A stretch of 64,000 nt of DNA from Dasyornis broadbenti (taxonomy: Eukaryota; Chordata; Aves; Passeriformes; Dasyornithidae): the NCBI GenBank assembly GCA_013397935.1, contig VZRN01002950.1, forward strand, positions 605,252 to 669,251, read 5' to 3'. A program made the translations under genes and the position numbers. Below, piece after piece: positions 1 to 14,200 of this stretch; position 1 is the first letter of the stretch, and the number at the start of each line of letters is the position of its first letter. The notes under the pieces are model-generated. The model had not been told where the DNA came from and ran no database searches. It saw only the letters and a program-made list of their open reading frames with translations.

Positions 1-1684
1 CGTTATTTTTACTATCTCCTGCTTGTATTTGCTTTTAAGACTAAACTGTCCTTTATGATACGAAAATTTCTCTTTTACTTTAATTCAGATATATGAGAAC
101 AGTTCTTAGAGGAGTGCTCAATTTGATAAAGGTCAGTTCTATGCTGTGCCCCCAGAGGGCTGCAGCAGGAGGTGCCCTCAGTGCCAGCATCAAGAACGAC
201 CACCAGCTGAATAGCCGTAGTGTATTCGAGGAACTGCACATCTCTGCTGTACAGACAGATCTCTTCAGACTAGACTCCTCACCAGGGGATCATGTATTTG
301 TTCTTCATACAATGTCAGGAATATGAAGAAGTCACATGGCCACGGTTCCATTTAAAATTACAGTCTCTGCTAAAGAAGCAAAGCATCACTACCTGTGTGA
401 ACCACTATGCAGGTTGGTTCTGGTGGCTTCTGCAAGAAAAACCAACAATGCTCCCAGGAGCTTACAAATTGCTTAAAGAGACACTGTCTAATTCCTACAT
501 ACTCTGCAGAGCTTATTAAAATCCTCCAGGAGACAGCCACAAGCACAATTAGAGCTGTTTCCAGTAGCACACAGCTGCATCCTGTGATAAGCAGGGGATT
601 GAGTACATGGCAATACAATTTGACTCAGCCAAAACGGCTATTGGTGGGACTGATCATCACTATCTTCCCTTCTACTTGCATGCTGTCACTGTGCTGGCAG
701 CAACAAACTTCATAGGGAATAAGCACACCTGGGACACAGCAGAATTTGGCAGGCACCTGGAACTCAGCAGATGTCAGGTGTTTTATAGAGCACGCATTTT
801 CCCTGGAAAGTCAGTCCATTTGGATAAACATTCACTGATGTAAATGTAGACACCAGTCCTACTCTTTTCCACCTGCTAGCTGCATTATTTGGGAAAGCCT
901 GGCCACCATTTATTTACTTATGAGGAATGCTCTTTGAGAGAGGAGCTACAGCCCTTTGTTTCCAAGCAGGAGCCATCACTGCATGCCCCTTCAGTGAAAG
1001 CTAGTGGTTTGCCTTCACCTACCAACAGCAGACACAGATGCCAAGCTGACTTGACGACCTCAGATTCAGCGCTCTATGACATTTCACTCGTCAAAATGCC
1101 CCAAAGGCTTTGGGGCCCTTGTGTGCAGCTTCAAACCATAAGAGTTTGGGGTTTCTGGGGCAGAAACAAGAAGAGGGAAGGTGAGCAAAAGGAAAATCAG
1201 TCTCAGTCCTGGGGCAGGTTTCAGTGGATGGATGAAGTTTTATTTGACATACATTGGCCACATCATGCCTATGTCTCCTAATCATTGGGCTCCATGTCCT
1301 CTCTTGTGATAAGGTAATTACCCATGTAAGGAAGAATGCATTAAATGTGAATAATGGCAGCCTATTGCTGACCGATTCCTTTCACATGAAAAAGGGTAAT
1401 GATATGTCTGGCATCACCTAATATTTTAAGTGATACCTAAAAAAGATCTGATCTTCAAACTTTGGAGTTTTTTTTTTTTTTTCTCTTTACCTTTGGGTTA
1501 GGCACTCATGGCTTCCTACAAACTGGAAATGATAATACTTAATTTGTACAACTGTGATATAGTTTCATTCATGAATTCTTCATGGGATTCTGGTGGAGAT
1601 TTATTCATGATTTCTTGCAAAGCACTGTGAAACTCTCTAGTGAAAACCAGCACTCACACAGGGTGATACAGGGGAAAGGTATTA
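1..1684. other. Unclassified intron DNA
   Basis: Several short open frames occur (the longest about 130 residues at 889-1281), with no recognisable domain or paired splice signals. A T15 run lies at 1468-1482. Nothing else recognised. Confidence 0.6.
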
Positions 1685-1800
1685 CACCAGGAGCAAGACC
1701 TGGTGCCTTCTCTACCTCTGCCATTTAACTTTCATGTGATGCTGGGTACATCACTTCACTTGATCTATCTTTTCACTGACTATTGAGATGATTAAGTTTT
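1685..1800 (+). mobile_element. MIR-like SINE fragment
   Basis: Plus-strand similarity to the MIR core: 'ctctgccatttaact', then 'catgtgatgctgggtacatcacttcactt' matching the 'tgtgaccttgggcaagtcacttaa' core, followed by a degenerate 'ttgagatgattaagt' 3' part. Strongly diverged but collinear. Confidence 0.6.
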
Positions 1801-3864
1801 GGAGTAAGAATTTTCTATTTTTAACTATTTGTACAATACCCCATTCATGCTTCAGCCAAGTCTATGCAAAATAATAAATAATAATTTTCAAGACTATTTC
1901 TACCCTCTGTACGTCTGTTAATGTGTTTGAGACAGAAAAGATACTAGATTAGTAAAATGTCAGTCAGAACTTTAGAAGGCCTGCCCCTCTGCAGCTGCCC
2001 AAGGAGAGCTCTGGAGATAAATAGCTCAGCTATTTCTAACTGGCACATATTGTTCTATGGGATTATTAATGCCTGCTGGAAACTTGGCTTCCAGTGGGTG
2101 CCTTCTCTGGGATCAGTGGGTGTTCACAAAGCTTTTCCTTTGCAGAAGGTGTTAACAGCACTGCTTACAAGTAATATCCCCAGTGTCTCTATTGTCATGG
2201 GGATTTCTGCAGATGGCACGCAGTGGTGACTGTTAGTAACTTATTACCATTCCTTGCTCTTCTTCCTTCTTTTCCCTCTATACAAGCTCTTTCTAACATT
2301 GGCCTGCCTTTGCTTTATCCATAGCAGACAACCTGCAAGAAGCCTCAGCAAAGGAGGGGTGTGAGTCCAAACAGGACCGACAGAACACCTCAGACAGGTG
2401 CACAGCTCAGGGGCAAGTGACAGCACAGCCTGAAGTCAAATGCGTCAGCCCTGGATTAGATGAACTGGCAGCCAGCCGCCAAGATAAAGTGCCTGCCTCC
2501 AAATTCAGCAATGTCACAAGGAGGGAAGGACAGTGGGGATGGCACAAGCTGGTGAACACATGCAGGTGAACCAAATTGGACAGGAAAAGAAAGACTACAA
2601 GGAAGACACGTATTAAACATATTTCACTAGTGCAGGCTCTGTCCTGCTGACCTTGGCCAATGATTAATGTTACTTTAGAGCATATTCACATTTGCTCTTA
2701 ATATGAATCCCTCTGGACTGTAACTGGGAAAAATGCCACTCAGGCTGCACTGGGGAACCTGGGAGGTGGGGAATGAATTTTTACTGCCATTTAAATAATT
2801 TTGTTTATGCCTGAATTTCATGCTGTGCAACCTTCTCTCTCTGGACCAGGTATCACACCTTCCTACGGCACAAACAAATGGCACATTCAAGTTGGTCATG
2901 CGGCTTGAAGAAAGTGGAGGAAAATGTAGGTGGGAAGAGGAACTGTTCAAACATGACAGATCTTTTCTTACCTGTTATTCTTCCTGACAGGTTAAGCTAC
3001 ATTTACCAAGGTATTTGCAAGATGCAAAGAGCCCTAATATTAATTTACCAGAAAAATTTGCATGGTGTGAGTTGTTGGGAGATTCAGGACTTCAATGAGA
3101 GGAGTGGGAAGGACTGTGGTAGGCTGGTAAATGATGGCCTGGAGCTATAGACTGAACTTGTACAGAGGTTCCTGACCCAGAACCTGATTCAAGGCCATAA
3201 AAGAAGCTCTTTGAAGCCAATATGGAATGTGCTTAGCTTTTGCTAAATCAAAAGTTGACCAATTCTGCCAGAATATTTCAAAGGAAATAGCAAACACTGG
3301 GTCTGAAACTTCCTTTTAATTTGCTTTTCTTCTTGATATTTGCTTTTTCACATCTACATTTGCAGTATCTAATCTCTTTCCCTTCTTTCCCTTCTTCCTG
3401 TTTTAACTTCACAGTTATAGGTAAATCACAGAGAACTGTCTATTGAATTCTGCTCAATATATTTCTCATTCATCTCATAGTCTCCCAATATTCCCAGCCA
3501 AATCTGGGATGCCCCAAATAGGGAATACCAGACCTTTAAAGAATACACCAAGAAAAAGCATCTTAAGCTCAGCAGTTATTCAGTACACTCCAGTCACAGC
3601 TGGTCACTACCTCCCACACAAACATGGCACATTCCTGGCCTGAGGTGAAATCTGAGCATGCTTTTCCTTAGGGAGTGGGGCCATCCTTTTCTGTCACCAT
3701 TCTCTACGTGCACCTGGGCACTCGCTATTTACACCAGTTGGCACTTCCAGTCATCCAAATACTTCACATAATTCATAAGCCTAAAGCAGTAAACACCCAC
3801 CTTCCTGCCATTTATATCTTTCCCCAGGAGAACTCAGCTCAGAGACAGCATTAAGGTTTCTGCT
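1801..3864. other. Unclassified intron DNA
   Basis: Mixed-composition DNA between two MIR fragments. An acceptor-like 'tttatccatag' at about 2315-2325 (plus) has no convincing exon after it. Nothing else recognised. Confidence 0.6.
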
Positions 3865-3975
3865 TTTTACCCAATTTTCCAGCTGGGTTAACTGAGGCAT
3901 GCCGAGGTCAAGTGACTCGCCCAAGGCCACACAGTCAGCTGCTTAGCCATCCCTGCATCCGGGCGCTGCCAGTCC
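3865..3975 (-). mobile_element. MIR SINE fragment
   Basis: The plus strand carries the reverse complement of the MIR core: 'ttaactgaggcatgccgagg', then 'tcaagtgactcgcccaaggc', then 'cacacagtcagct', preceded by 'ccaattttccagctggg' and followed by 'gcatccgggcgctgcca'. This is one of the best-preserved MIR cores in the window. Confidence 0.85.
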
Positions 3976-5171
3976 TGCGGACATTTGCTTCAGCCGCCGG
4001 ACCACAAGGCTTCCCTCTGAGTTGTCATATGTGGCACACAACACCTACAGGCCAGAGGAATCTTTGTCTTTGACTTCCAGCTAGCAGAGGTGCAGGAAGG
4101 GAAGGAAAAGAGCAGGAGGCATTGTGGTGGGGATGTAGCTGTAATAAGGGCTGACGCAGGTGTGGGAATTCTCATTTAGGAAACAAACAGCTGCTCTTGG
4201 TGACAGACAGAGCCTGGAACTGATCAGCTTTAGTAAGAATGACACTTAAGCGTGCCTCAGAGCCTTGGACAGGCAGACCCACGTAGCTTGCTAAAGATAT
4301 GCCTTCCACAGCTCCCCAAAACCAGAAAGCCTCAATGGGAAAACAGGTTTAGACATCTCTGGGGATTCTACAAATGGGTGACCTTAGTTCACATGAAAAT
4401 TAGCTCCCACAGAAAAGAGAGGGAGGTAGAACGTGCATCACTGCAGCTATGGGTTTTATTAGCAACAGAGATATTGGAAAACTTCACAGATTATACTCAG
4501 AGACTCATGCCTTTTGGGAGAAGCTCAGCTAAATACAATCCTCTATTTATTTAAAATACACAGAGCAAAATTTGTCAAATAAATAGGAGGAAGGGTGGCA
4601 CACAAACTAAAGCCAAACCTACTGTGCTTCAAGCAGCACTCCCTCACACCTTTTTCCGCAGCCCCACAATTACAGAGAACAGCCTATTCTCTCCTTAGGA
4701 CAAATAACCTTGTGGCCCAAAACCAGGAGTAGATTTACTAGGGGTTGTAATTCCAACTGAAGTCCTAACACTTACCCTCACCTGATTAGCACCTCCCTGT
4801 GTGCCTTCTGTGCTCCCAGGCACATGATGTAGCTGCAGTCACAGGGTTGCACTTATTATGAACTGGGAACGTGACAAGATCAGGTTCTCAAACTTACCAT
4901 TAAAAGACCACTCACTTGCACTTCTATATCTTTGAATTTGCCTGTGATTTCTTATTGGGCCTGGATTTAGTTTTGTAAAGCAGGTTTCTTTCTCCTCTAG
5001 AATTTACAGGGTAAAGCACATTCTCCTCACATCTACATGTCTAGTTCCTTCTCTACACAAGAAAGCAGATTTTAAAATAAAGAAGCATTCTCAAATTGCT
5101 CTGTGCAGGGAGCATACTAAAAACTCTTTCCCCATTCTGCAGAAGCTTGAAAGGGTATTAGATTCTATGAC
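3976..5171. other. Unclassified intron DNA
   Basis: Ordinary AT-rich DNA leading into the A runs and the gap. No gene, RNA or repeat family recognised. Confidence 0.6.
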
Positions 5172-5185
5172 AAAAAAAAAAAAAA

Positions 5186-5190
5186 NNNNN
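5186..5190. other. Assembly gap (5 N)
   Basis: Five N bases directly follow a run of 14 A (5172-5185). The true length is unknown; the gap sits between two adenine runs and probably marks unresolved homopolymer sequence. Confidence 0.98.
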
Positions 5191-5212
5191 GAAAGATAAA
5201 AGAGAGTAGATA

Positions 5213-5214
<2 letters not shown>

Positions 5215-5249
<35 letters not shown>
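5215..5249. repeat. Poly(A) run, A35
   Basis: Thirty-five consecutive A, 24 bp after the N gap. This is the longest homopolymer of the window. No recognisable gene-derived sequence is seen upstream, so it is not taken as the tail of a retropseudogene. Confidence 0.97.
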
Positions 5250-5250
<1 letters not shown>

Positions 5251-5251
<1 letters not shown>

Positions 5252-8200
5252 GTGGTCCAGAATGAAGTGTTCTATATGTGGAGCTAGTTCTGAGGTGCTG
5301 TAAGAAGCCTGTGTTTCAACAGCTATTCCAGATAGTTTCCTTATCTACACAAGTCCTATAGGCAACCTTACAAAATTTCAAATAAGCTACAAGAGAAATA
5401 CTATTCTTGCTTGCCGCTGTGAACAGTGATTAAAATATAGACCTCAGAACCAAGACTCTAGGCAGGCTTATTTTTTTCACCTTCAGAAAGGACAAAGAAA
5501 TGCCCTCAACCTTCCCCAAACCAGCCACTGTTGAGGGCCATAACAAGATCAGGCTGCTAACACCTCCCTCTCACCTCCACTTGTCTGTCAGCTGTTCTTG
5601 CGACCACATACCCTCTTTATTCCTTCTTTCAGTCCTTCAGCAGAATCAACACAAGTGAACTCTGTGCCTGCACCTCAGCCTCTCCAATTCACTGTCCATA
5701 TCAATTTAAACTGCAGCTAATGGTGAGCTAATGTGCCTGATGAACCTTCTCGTCTGACAGCTCTGCGATGGGAACAGTAAGGAGTAGTGAGATGATGTTA
5801 ACATTGTAAACCACTGCAGCTCTTTGCTTACTGATGCAGGAGACCAGAGCCCCCAGTCTACTTGGTGGGACCGTGAAGAACAGGTTTTGATTGCTGTTTA
5901 GTAAACTGGATTATCGGTAAAAAATCTGGAGAACATTTCTTTCCTCCCACACTCAGCCTCTCTGTCTTGGGCAGAATATCCCTAAAAAACAAATACTGAT
6001 TTAGCACATTATGGATCCATGAGAAAAAGAGACGAGCTGAGAAGCAGAAGGTTAAGGCAACATGCCAAAGCCAAATGCCACCAAAAAGCAAGAGATCTTC
6101 ATTCCTTCTAAGCTGCGCACTCCATGAGCTGTGAGGGAGAGTTTCCAACCCTTCCTTCTGATTGCCACCCTCATCCTTCACACTACAAGGCTATTTCTGC
6201 ATGTTTGGTTATTATTTCACTCAGTGTTAGCTGCTAAACATTTAAAATAAAAGAAACAAAAAGAAGCAAGACAATGCCTGTGCAGAAACTACTGATCACT
6301 TTGTTCACTAAGTCTGTGCCCCTTTCTAGCTGGTCTTTCAAAGACCACCAGGCAAAGTATTTTCTCATTGTCCAAGGGATTGCATTATTTTCTGTTATAT
6401 CCATACTCACTATTTATGTGAAAAGAGGGACAAACACCATTCCTTATTTATCTCTCCTCTCTCCCGCTTTAAAAAGTTACAGTCACCTAAGGAGGGGGTA
6501 ACCCATATAACCAAGATAACATGGGACACAAACTAGAAACAGTGAATATAATCCACCAACTAATATGAATGGTTTTGCTAATAATATGTTTCTGAAAAAT
6601 GCTTAAGTCCCAAATATGTCACTGTAATGCTGACAAACAGATTCATGGAAGCTTCAGTAAATTCACAAACTAGCATCCTGATCGTGAACCTGGAAGCAGA
6701 AACCAGACCTAAATTCCTTTGAGATTAATATAATAACCAAATTTGCTGAGGAATATGCTCCAGGGAACTTTGCATTTAGGTCAGCAAGAAAGACAAAAGA
6801 TACTAAAAAGGCATGTCCCATTTCACAGTTCTTCTGTCACCAACACAACTTAAAGACATGGGTATATCTACATTAAATACTACATAGGGTTTATTAGAAC
6901 AAAAGCAATTGTTTGTATCTCACTGATTGCCAAGCAAGGAGGAAATTGTGTTGTACGGAGCTCTCTATACCAGGCTGAATATGTCTGAAATTAAGATGGA
7001 AACCAGAAAGGAAAATCTAGCAAGGGAAAACAGAAATGCCTTTCCTGGAAGCTGAGTGCTGGCAGGGACCTTGGTAGTGCATTCAGACTGTGCATAATAA
7101 CTTGGAGCATGTAACTGGCTGCAGTGATTTACAGGCCAGCACAGCAGTGGGTGCAGATTACAGTTGTGCTGATAGAGGCAGAATAACTCCTGGAAATGAG
7201 ATGCCAGCCAGTACACAGCAAAAGGTAGATGAAGGCCCCTAAAGTGCTTCAGATTGGAAATTACATCCTCCTCTGCTGCATGAATAATTGTTTGGCCTCC
7301 ATTAGGAAGCCTCTCAGTTTCTATCACTGTTTGGTTGATGTACAAACAATGTTCCATTTTTTATAACATGGACAGTTCCTCTCTCCCCAAATGGTCTTAG
7401 TTTACACCCTTGGTGTCAAGAAGCAGCTGGTTATAAAGTCAAGAAAAGACAGTTTAAATAATAAAACGGAGTAAAAGACATGGCTACAATAGAAACAAAC
7501 TGATTTGAAAATTAGCTCCTTCCCCTGCAAGGTGTTTGGCAGAAGAGCTCAAAGCTTTTCAGATAAAGGTTTTCAGATAAACAGGTTTTAGTTCCTAAGG
7601 CTCCTTGAAATTAAGACAAGTAAAATTTGTGTGGACAGCCTGCAAGCTGTGAGGCAAAGGCTGTGAAGAATGCAAGTCAGGAGCTTGGAGCACACTCATT
7701 CAACTGACAGGTAATTTTTAATGCCACCTATTTGAAAGTACTTTGCTATGCAATACGTTTGTGTCTCACAAGATTAGTTACCCTTGAAGATTTGAGGACA
7801 AATGACCCATTTAAGGAGGCAACACTGCAATTCTGTGTTGGAGCAGAGCATTTTTACAAATGATTACTGTATTTGAACCCCCAATCTGAGACCTTGTTGA
7901 AGAAGATATTTTTTGCACTGTGTGACTGAAACATAACACTCAACAACGTGTGTAGAGAGGTCAGGCGTCCAAGGCTGAGCTCAGAGGAGAAAGGTACACA
8001 GCCACCTGAGATGGTGTGAAGATAGGAAGAGAGGGAGCACAGGGCTCTGTAGAAGGAATTTCGACCTTCAATGTATTTATTTCGTTTTGCTGTCAGGACT
8101 GTGGCACAGAGCTGGCCACCACCATATGGGCCTCTGCCCTAACACGTACATAGTTAAGGAATTGACAGTGCACCTTTGCACTCACTGTAAAGTCCACTTG

Positions 8201-11200
8201 CATAGAAAGGTGTCCACACACTGCTGGATTCTCATTCCAAGCTTTGCCTTCTGCTTCCATGCTACAGCTCCTGGCTATCTTGGCTAATCCAAAGACATCA
8301 TAAATTTACTAGAAAGGGATCAATTTTTCTTTGTATGTTCTCATATAAAAAGCTGAGTACTGCAAAACTTGTTCTGGTATCAATCAGACCTGAATTTACT
8401 GGCTCACTAATTTATTCCTGCCCATGTCAATGGGATTAAAACTTCTAAGAGCAGGAATGGATTTTTAAAATACCAAAAGCAATTACTGAAATACAATTTC
8501 ATAGCTCAAAATGATAGCAAAACACAGGTGCTAGAGAAGAATCATTTGCTGATAACAAGTTAAACTTTATTCAAACTTCTGAAACAGAGGGACTACAAGT
8601 GCTGCTTTTATAGGAACACTTTTTCAACAGAGGCCAAGTAAAAAAACAAATGACAACTAACCATCAACATTATGTGTTCATGCAGCACAGCCAGAATGAA
8701 ACAGATAGAAAGAAATTAAAAATAGATTTCAATACTATAAATTAAAAGATGCCACAGAAGGTATGCAAATTGCATGCCACAAGGTCTTGTTTTTTGTTTA
8801 CAAAGAATGTGTTTTCAGTTTGATGGAGAGGCATCATTACGGAGGGAATTTGAGGCATTTTAAATAGCAGAAGCACTCATTAAGTATTCATTTTTAACAG
8901 GAAGACTGGAAAAAAAATTAAAATTAATGAGCAAGATGAAGTGGGGGGGGGACTTTGAAGATGACAGCTTCTTGCTAAAAAAAGGCACACTTGATATTAA
9001 TCGCAAGCAGTTCACACACATGCATTACTCCTAATTCCACTGTCACAATGTCCAGCTCTAGTTCCCAGCTGCTTCATGTTCACTTCATGTTAGGCTACTT
9101 GGCAAAGGAGACAAAGCACAGTCCTTCCCCTCAGACACTGTGAAAACAAAGATGAGGAATAAATCACCAGGCAAAGGACACAGCATAGCCAATTTTAAAC
9201 CTGGGTGATTAAATGTATCTGCAATAGCGACTGTGGGAGACCCTCAGGAAGAAGTACAACTACAGTCTATATCAAAAGCTCAAACTGACTACAGCAATTT
9301 CTGAGTAGAAAAGCAAAAGTGTTCTTGTTGCACCACTATCACGGATTTTCTGTAAACAAATGAAATTTTTCTGGGCCAATTTGTACCTGGCACATTAAAA
9401 CACTAAAAGGCCTTTTACACCTCTTAAAAAACCTGCCTGGTTTAAGACCTCATGATCTGGACATCAGCGAGATCTTCTCAAACATCCTTTCCTATCCCTG
9501 AATCTTAAAAGAAGGAAAAAACACACACACAGGCTAGACTGCCTATCTGATATACAACATGCAAGTTTTAGAAAATTCAGTCTAAATTCAGCTGTCAATT
9601 TGTTCTTTAAAACCCTCACACAGTAAAATAAAATTTTGATTACTGCTGTAAAAAAAACTTTATGTTTCTTTTAAATGCTTATATTCTTGATGAAGACTCT
9701 GTGGGGGAAAAGGGGTCGGGTTCGGGCTTGCTATAAAAAGTGGTCATTACAAAGCACAGATGTAGGCAAGCCTTTGTTCTCTCTGGATCTCTTAGTTTAG
9801 AGTAAAAACTTGGATCTGGAGAAGATTTATCCAAGCTGAACTGACCCTGGCAGTGGCAGCGTGGAGGGCATCCTGGACAAGTGTAAAATGCCTGGGACAA
9901 ACACAAGTAAAAGCATCAAAGCAGAAGTTACTGCAGTGAAGCAGGAATAATGAGAGTTGCATGAAGATGTTTGAAGGAATGAGCATTTAACTTTGGTCTT
10001 ATTTCACACAGAATATCCCAGAAGATTACTTCATGCTAAACACTTTTCTCACTAATGTTATGTTTTTCAGTGTGATGTTTTGCTGTATTTGACCATTCCC
10101 ACTGTTCTCTGTGAGTTCTTTTGATCTCCTGACCCTGCAGAACACCATACATAAGAGGTGCTCAGAATGCCAGACACAAGCATAACCCTGCTGAAGAACA
10201 CCTTTCTGAAATTACGTCCAAGTCTGTTCCAAAGTCCACTCAGATCAGTGGCAAGACTTCCTCAGAATTTTAGTGAGCTGTTGCAAGCCTAGATAAAGCC
10301 TAAGCCCATTTGGAGAACTAAGAAATTTCCATGATGGGCAGAGATGTCTCAGCTAGCTCCAAACAAGCTGCCTAATGAGCCCAAGCTGAGTGGTGCCCTG
10401 ATATGACTCTCATGTTTCCGTCCCCACATGGGCACATTCAGAGTTAACTCAGGTGTCTCCGCATGACCCTGTATTGCATCATGCATACACTGGCTGCTTT
10501 GTTGCTTTCCTTTCAAATTATAGCAGCAGCAACAGAACAGGCAGTGAACAACTATAGGATTATTTCTTAGTAATATTTGCTCCTTTAAGGTTTGGCATCT
10601 TAAACAACCCTAAATGAAAATGGGTTGAAAATACTGCATGAGAATTCTCCTCTAGGACTCAGCTGACCCAAATACACAGTTCTCTTGCTCTGAATTCCTC
10701 TGTATGGTGCAGGGAGATAAACTGCTCTGTTTCCTCTTTCTCTCTTGCCTTTTTTTTTTTTTTTTCCTTTCTTTCACAATGCTGCATTGCAGGACCAAGT
10801 TTTCTGATTATCCATGCAGTATCTAATTTTGATTATCCTTTTCTCAAATTAAGTGATTCTGGTACTCTGAGGAAAATCAGGAGAAATCTGTCTCCTGCTC
10901 CGAGGGGGTAGGTAATGCCTTTCCATAATAGGTTACCTTAAAAGCATCCATATAGCCAGAAAAGTGGCTGCACTTCAGGGGACTGCCAACATGACTGTAT
11001 CAGGCAGTGGCATGACAACACGTAACTAAAAAAAGCCGCAGCCACAGAAGTCCCCACTGTCGATGCAGTGACAGCATGAAAACACAATTTTCACTGGTTC
11101 AGCTTGCCTGGCGCAGGGTGAGAGGAACGAGCAAAGCTCTATTCCCAACAGCAGTGCTGAGCTGGTATTGCGTAAGCATTTTCACAGTGCGGCTGGCACA

Positions 11201-14200
11201 GCTTTAAAAGAACCTCCTCTTGCTCCCTGTTGAGCATTCGTAGACAATTCTGCATAGCCAAATGACACAAGCAAGGTTTAAACACTCCTATCATCCTTGC
11301 AGAGTAAGCACAGCCATGACAGAAGGAATAATACCTGCTCTGGTTCCTAAACAACTAGCCTTCAGGGGTAAAAGCTTTACCTCTAGATATCTCTACCAAG
11401 TAAGTGAGTTTCTGAAACCAGAAAAAGGAAAATCCTTTGTCTCATTTGCAAGCTTGGACATATTCGATCCACAAGCCATGGAGAAAAAAAATAAACAACA
11501 AACAAACAGGAAAACCTAAAATACCATTGGTTTTTACAGACACATTTAGAAACAGAATCATACTGCAAAATTGGCTCTTCCAGCTCCTCAGGAAACCTGC
11601 ACAAGCATCTAACAACCGCAAGAACACTCAAGGTCATAGGCAAGCTCTTTTTGGAGAGAAGCTGCCTTCTGACTATAGTGATAAACGCTGCAAAGTAGAG
11701 CCTGTATTGCAGATGAGATGACTGGGAGATCCCTAAATCAAATAGCAAACTCCATGAACATTGTACATAAATAAGAGCTTTATTGAGCCCTATCTCTGAA
11801 ATTCATATACAACAGGAGAGTTGGAATGGGAAAGCTGGTCACTGCTCTGCTTTGATGAATCATTACACATCAGCTCCAAGCCTACTCTTCTCATTTCGGC
11901 AAAGTATGCTTAGTCCAGCCTTCCAGACCCCAAAGCAACCAAGTGATAGGAAAGCATGGTTATAACCCCACACCAGTATACAAAAGGAGGAAAAGCCTGC
12001 ACTGGTTATAGTTGGCTTCCACCAAGCTACTCTTGCTGGCTCCTTATTGCAAGAGCTTTGTCAAAATAATAGAAAAGCATGTGAAAAGGGATTCTCAATA
12101 GTGTGGATACTTCCCATGTATCCACATAATTCTGGCTGAAACTCCTGAAGTCCCATCTCAGCATGTTTCAGGGTCAGTAAAAAGGCAGGAGGTACCTGAG
12201 AGGTTACAGCTTTGAGATCTCCAAAGTTCGGGGCTGGTATCTCCCAGCACACCGCTCCTTCTCCAGCTCAAGCTCAGGACTCCTCTGAAACAGAGAGCAC
12301 TGTCCTCCTATGGTGACATAAAGCATGGCTGTAGACAGCAGGAAGCTCTACAGATCATAAAACAACGACCTGTTTCTGGCATCTGCTTTGTTTTGTTTTC
12401 CTATGAAAAAACACATTGGGCCAGACTGTGAGTTATGCAACCTGCAGTTACTCAGCTGTCGACTGGCTTTGACAGAAAACAACCACAGCAAAGACTTCCC
12501 AAGGTGCTTAACACTGTGCAGAAACAGAGCCCTAGGATACTGCAGAATGGAAGAAGGGACTGGTCACAGGTGAGTAAATGAGGAGGGAAAGCCACAACTT
12601 GAAGAATATTCACTGCTGGAAAGTGGTAACGAAACCTCCCAAGAGTATAGTTTTCCACAGCACTGGGAGTCTTAGCTGAGATGGGATTGCCACATGAAGC
12701 CCGAACAGGAAGAAAGGCTTCTGGTAGTCCAATTAGTCACTCACAGTATTTCTGACACTGTTGTGACACGAAGAACTACTTGGAAAGTCTGATCTGTTAT
12801 TTGCACAAAAAAAAAAAGTAAGGCTAGCAGAAAAGGGTGAAACAGTCTGTCAGTTAAGTATGTAATTTTTTCAACTTGTGGTGGAAGGTGAATGAAAAGG
12901 AAAAGCATGGAAATGAGCTGCGGATGTGTTATCAAACTAGAACTAGAGCCCAAGGTGAGGCAGTGAGCAGATTTTTCCCTGTTTCTTATGGATACATGAA
13001 TACTGTAACAAAGCCATTTTGACTTGCCTGGCATCTTGCTCTCCAAAATCAAGGCAGAAAGTATTTTTACCCTACTTCAAAGCCAAAACCTGCATGGTGT
13101 CCCCTACCAGCAACTCCAGGTTTTCTAAAGTAACAGTTTATAATGCTGCAGGCTAGGCCTCCTAACATGAAAACTGAAAACTGGCCCCATTTTCTACTCA
13201 TACTACTTCATCATCAAAGGAAATAATACAGAACAGAACTGCACTAAACTTGCAGATATTTTAAACAAGTTTGATTGCAGGGCTGCAGAAATGCAAAAGC
13301 AGGTATAGAGAAAGACACACAGAACCAAAGGTTCAGACGCTAAACTGTTCCAGGAAGAAGAAAGCTCAGCCTGTGCCTGTGATTAAGTGTTTGATTTTGC
13401 AAAGTCAGGCAGGTATCAAGAACTGGTTAATTGAGGGCAAGAGAGAGTTACAGTGCAAAGTGAAAACAGAGCAGTCGAGGGTAGAAAAACAGCTGCCACA
13501 AAGCCTGTTTTCCCTTGGGTTTTCTGCTTAACTTTTGAGAATAAATATACTTTTCAGCTAACCTATTCTGTGAAGCTAATTCCCTGAAAGTGCTGGGAAT
13601 CCACCAAGACTGTTGCCTAATACGTTCAGGAGCTAAGGGGTCTGTACCTGTGCGGTGTCCTTTCAGATTCTGTACTTAACAAGAACCAAAATGAGGCAGC
13701 CCCGCTGAAAGCATTGTATGCACACATTTACACATACCTCACAGCAGATGGCCAGCACACATCCCAAAGCGAGTGCTAGACTGATCAGGGCATGTGCAAC
13801 AGCAAAGAGGAATGAAAGGAGAATTACTACACAAATGGGGAAAAACGTGCCACCTTAGGTTTTGGAGCTATGAATGGTTGAAGGACAACAGCCCTTCTGA
13901 CAAAATCTTGTTATCTTTGCTGCCTCCAAAGCTGGCTTTTCACGAAGCAGTCACATGTCCTCCCCAGGAACTGAAGCCATATAGGTAGCATCAGATATAA
14001 TATACTGCATATGTTTTATGCTGCAGTATATTTTAGGAATTAATTTATGGTCCATGTTATCTGCATACTGCTTTTTCAAAGGCACAATTTCTAAAATATG
14101 TGTACACATTTACAAACAACTGATTACAACTTATTCCCGTTCTACTCCAGTTTTCTCATCTGTGTATTTTTGTGACTGCACTGTACCAGCAGACTCATCG

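Noticed and set aside
5144..5249. A35 with nearby 'gattctatga' as the tail of a retroposed gene or CR1
   Set aside because: No gene-derived sequence upstream, and one short CR1-like word is not enough.
6965..7357. 130-residue minus-strand open frame, in BRSK2 sense orientation
   Set aside because: Does not resemble any BRSK2 segment or other family, and no flanking acceptor and donor pair fits.
11383..11748. 121-residue minus-strand open frame
   Set aside because: No recognised family; cysteine- and phenylalanine-rich composition expected from T-rich DNA.
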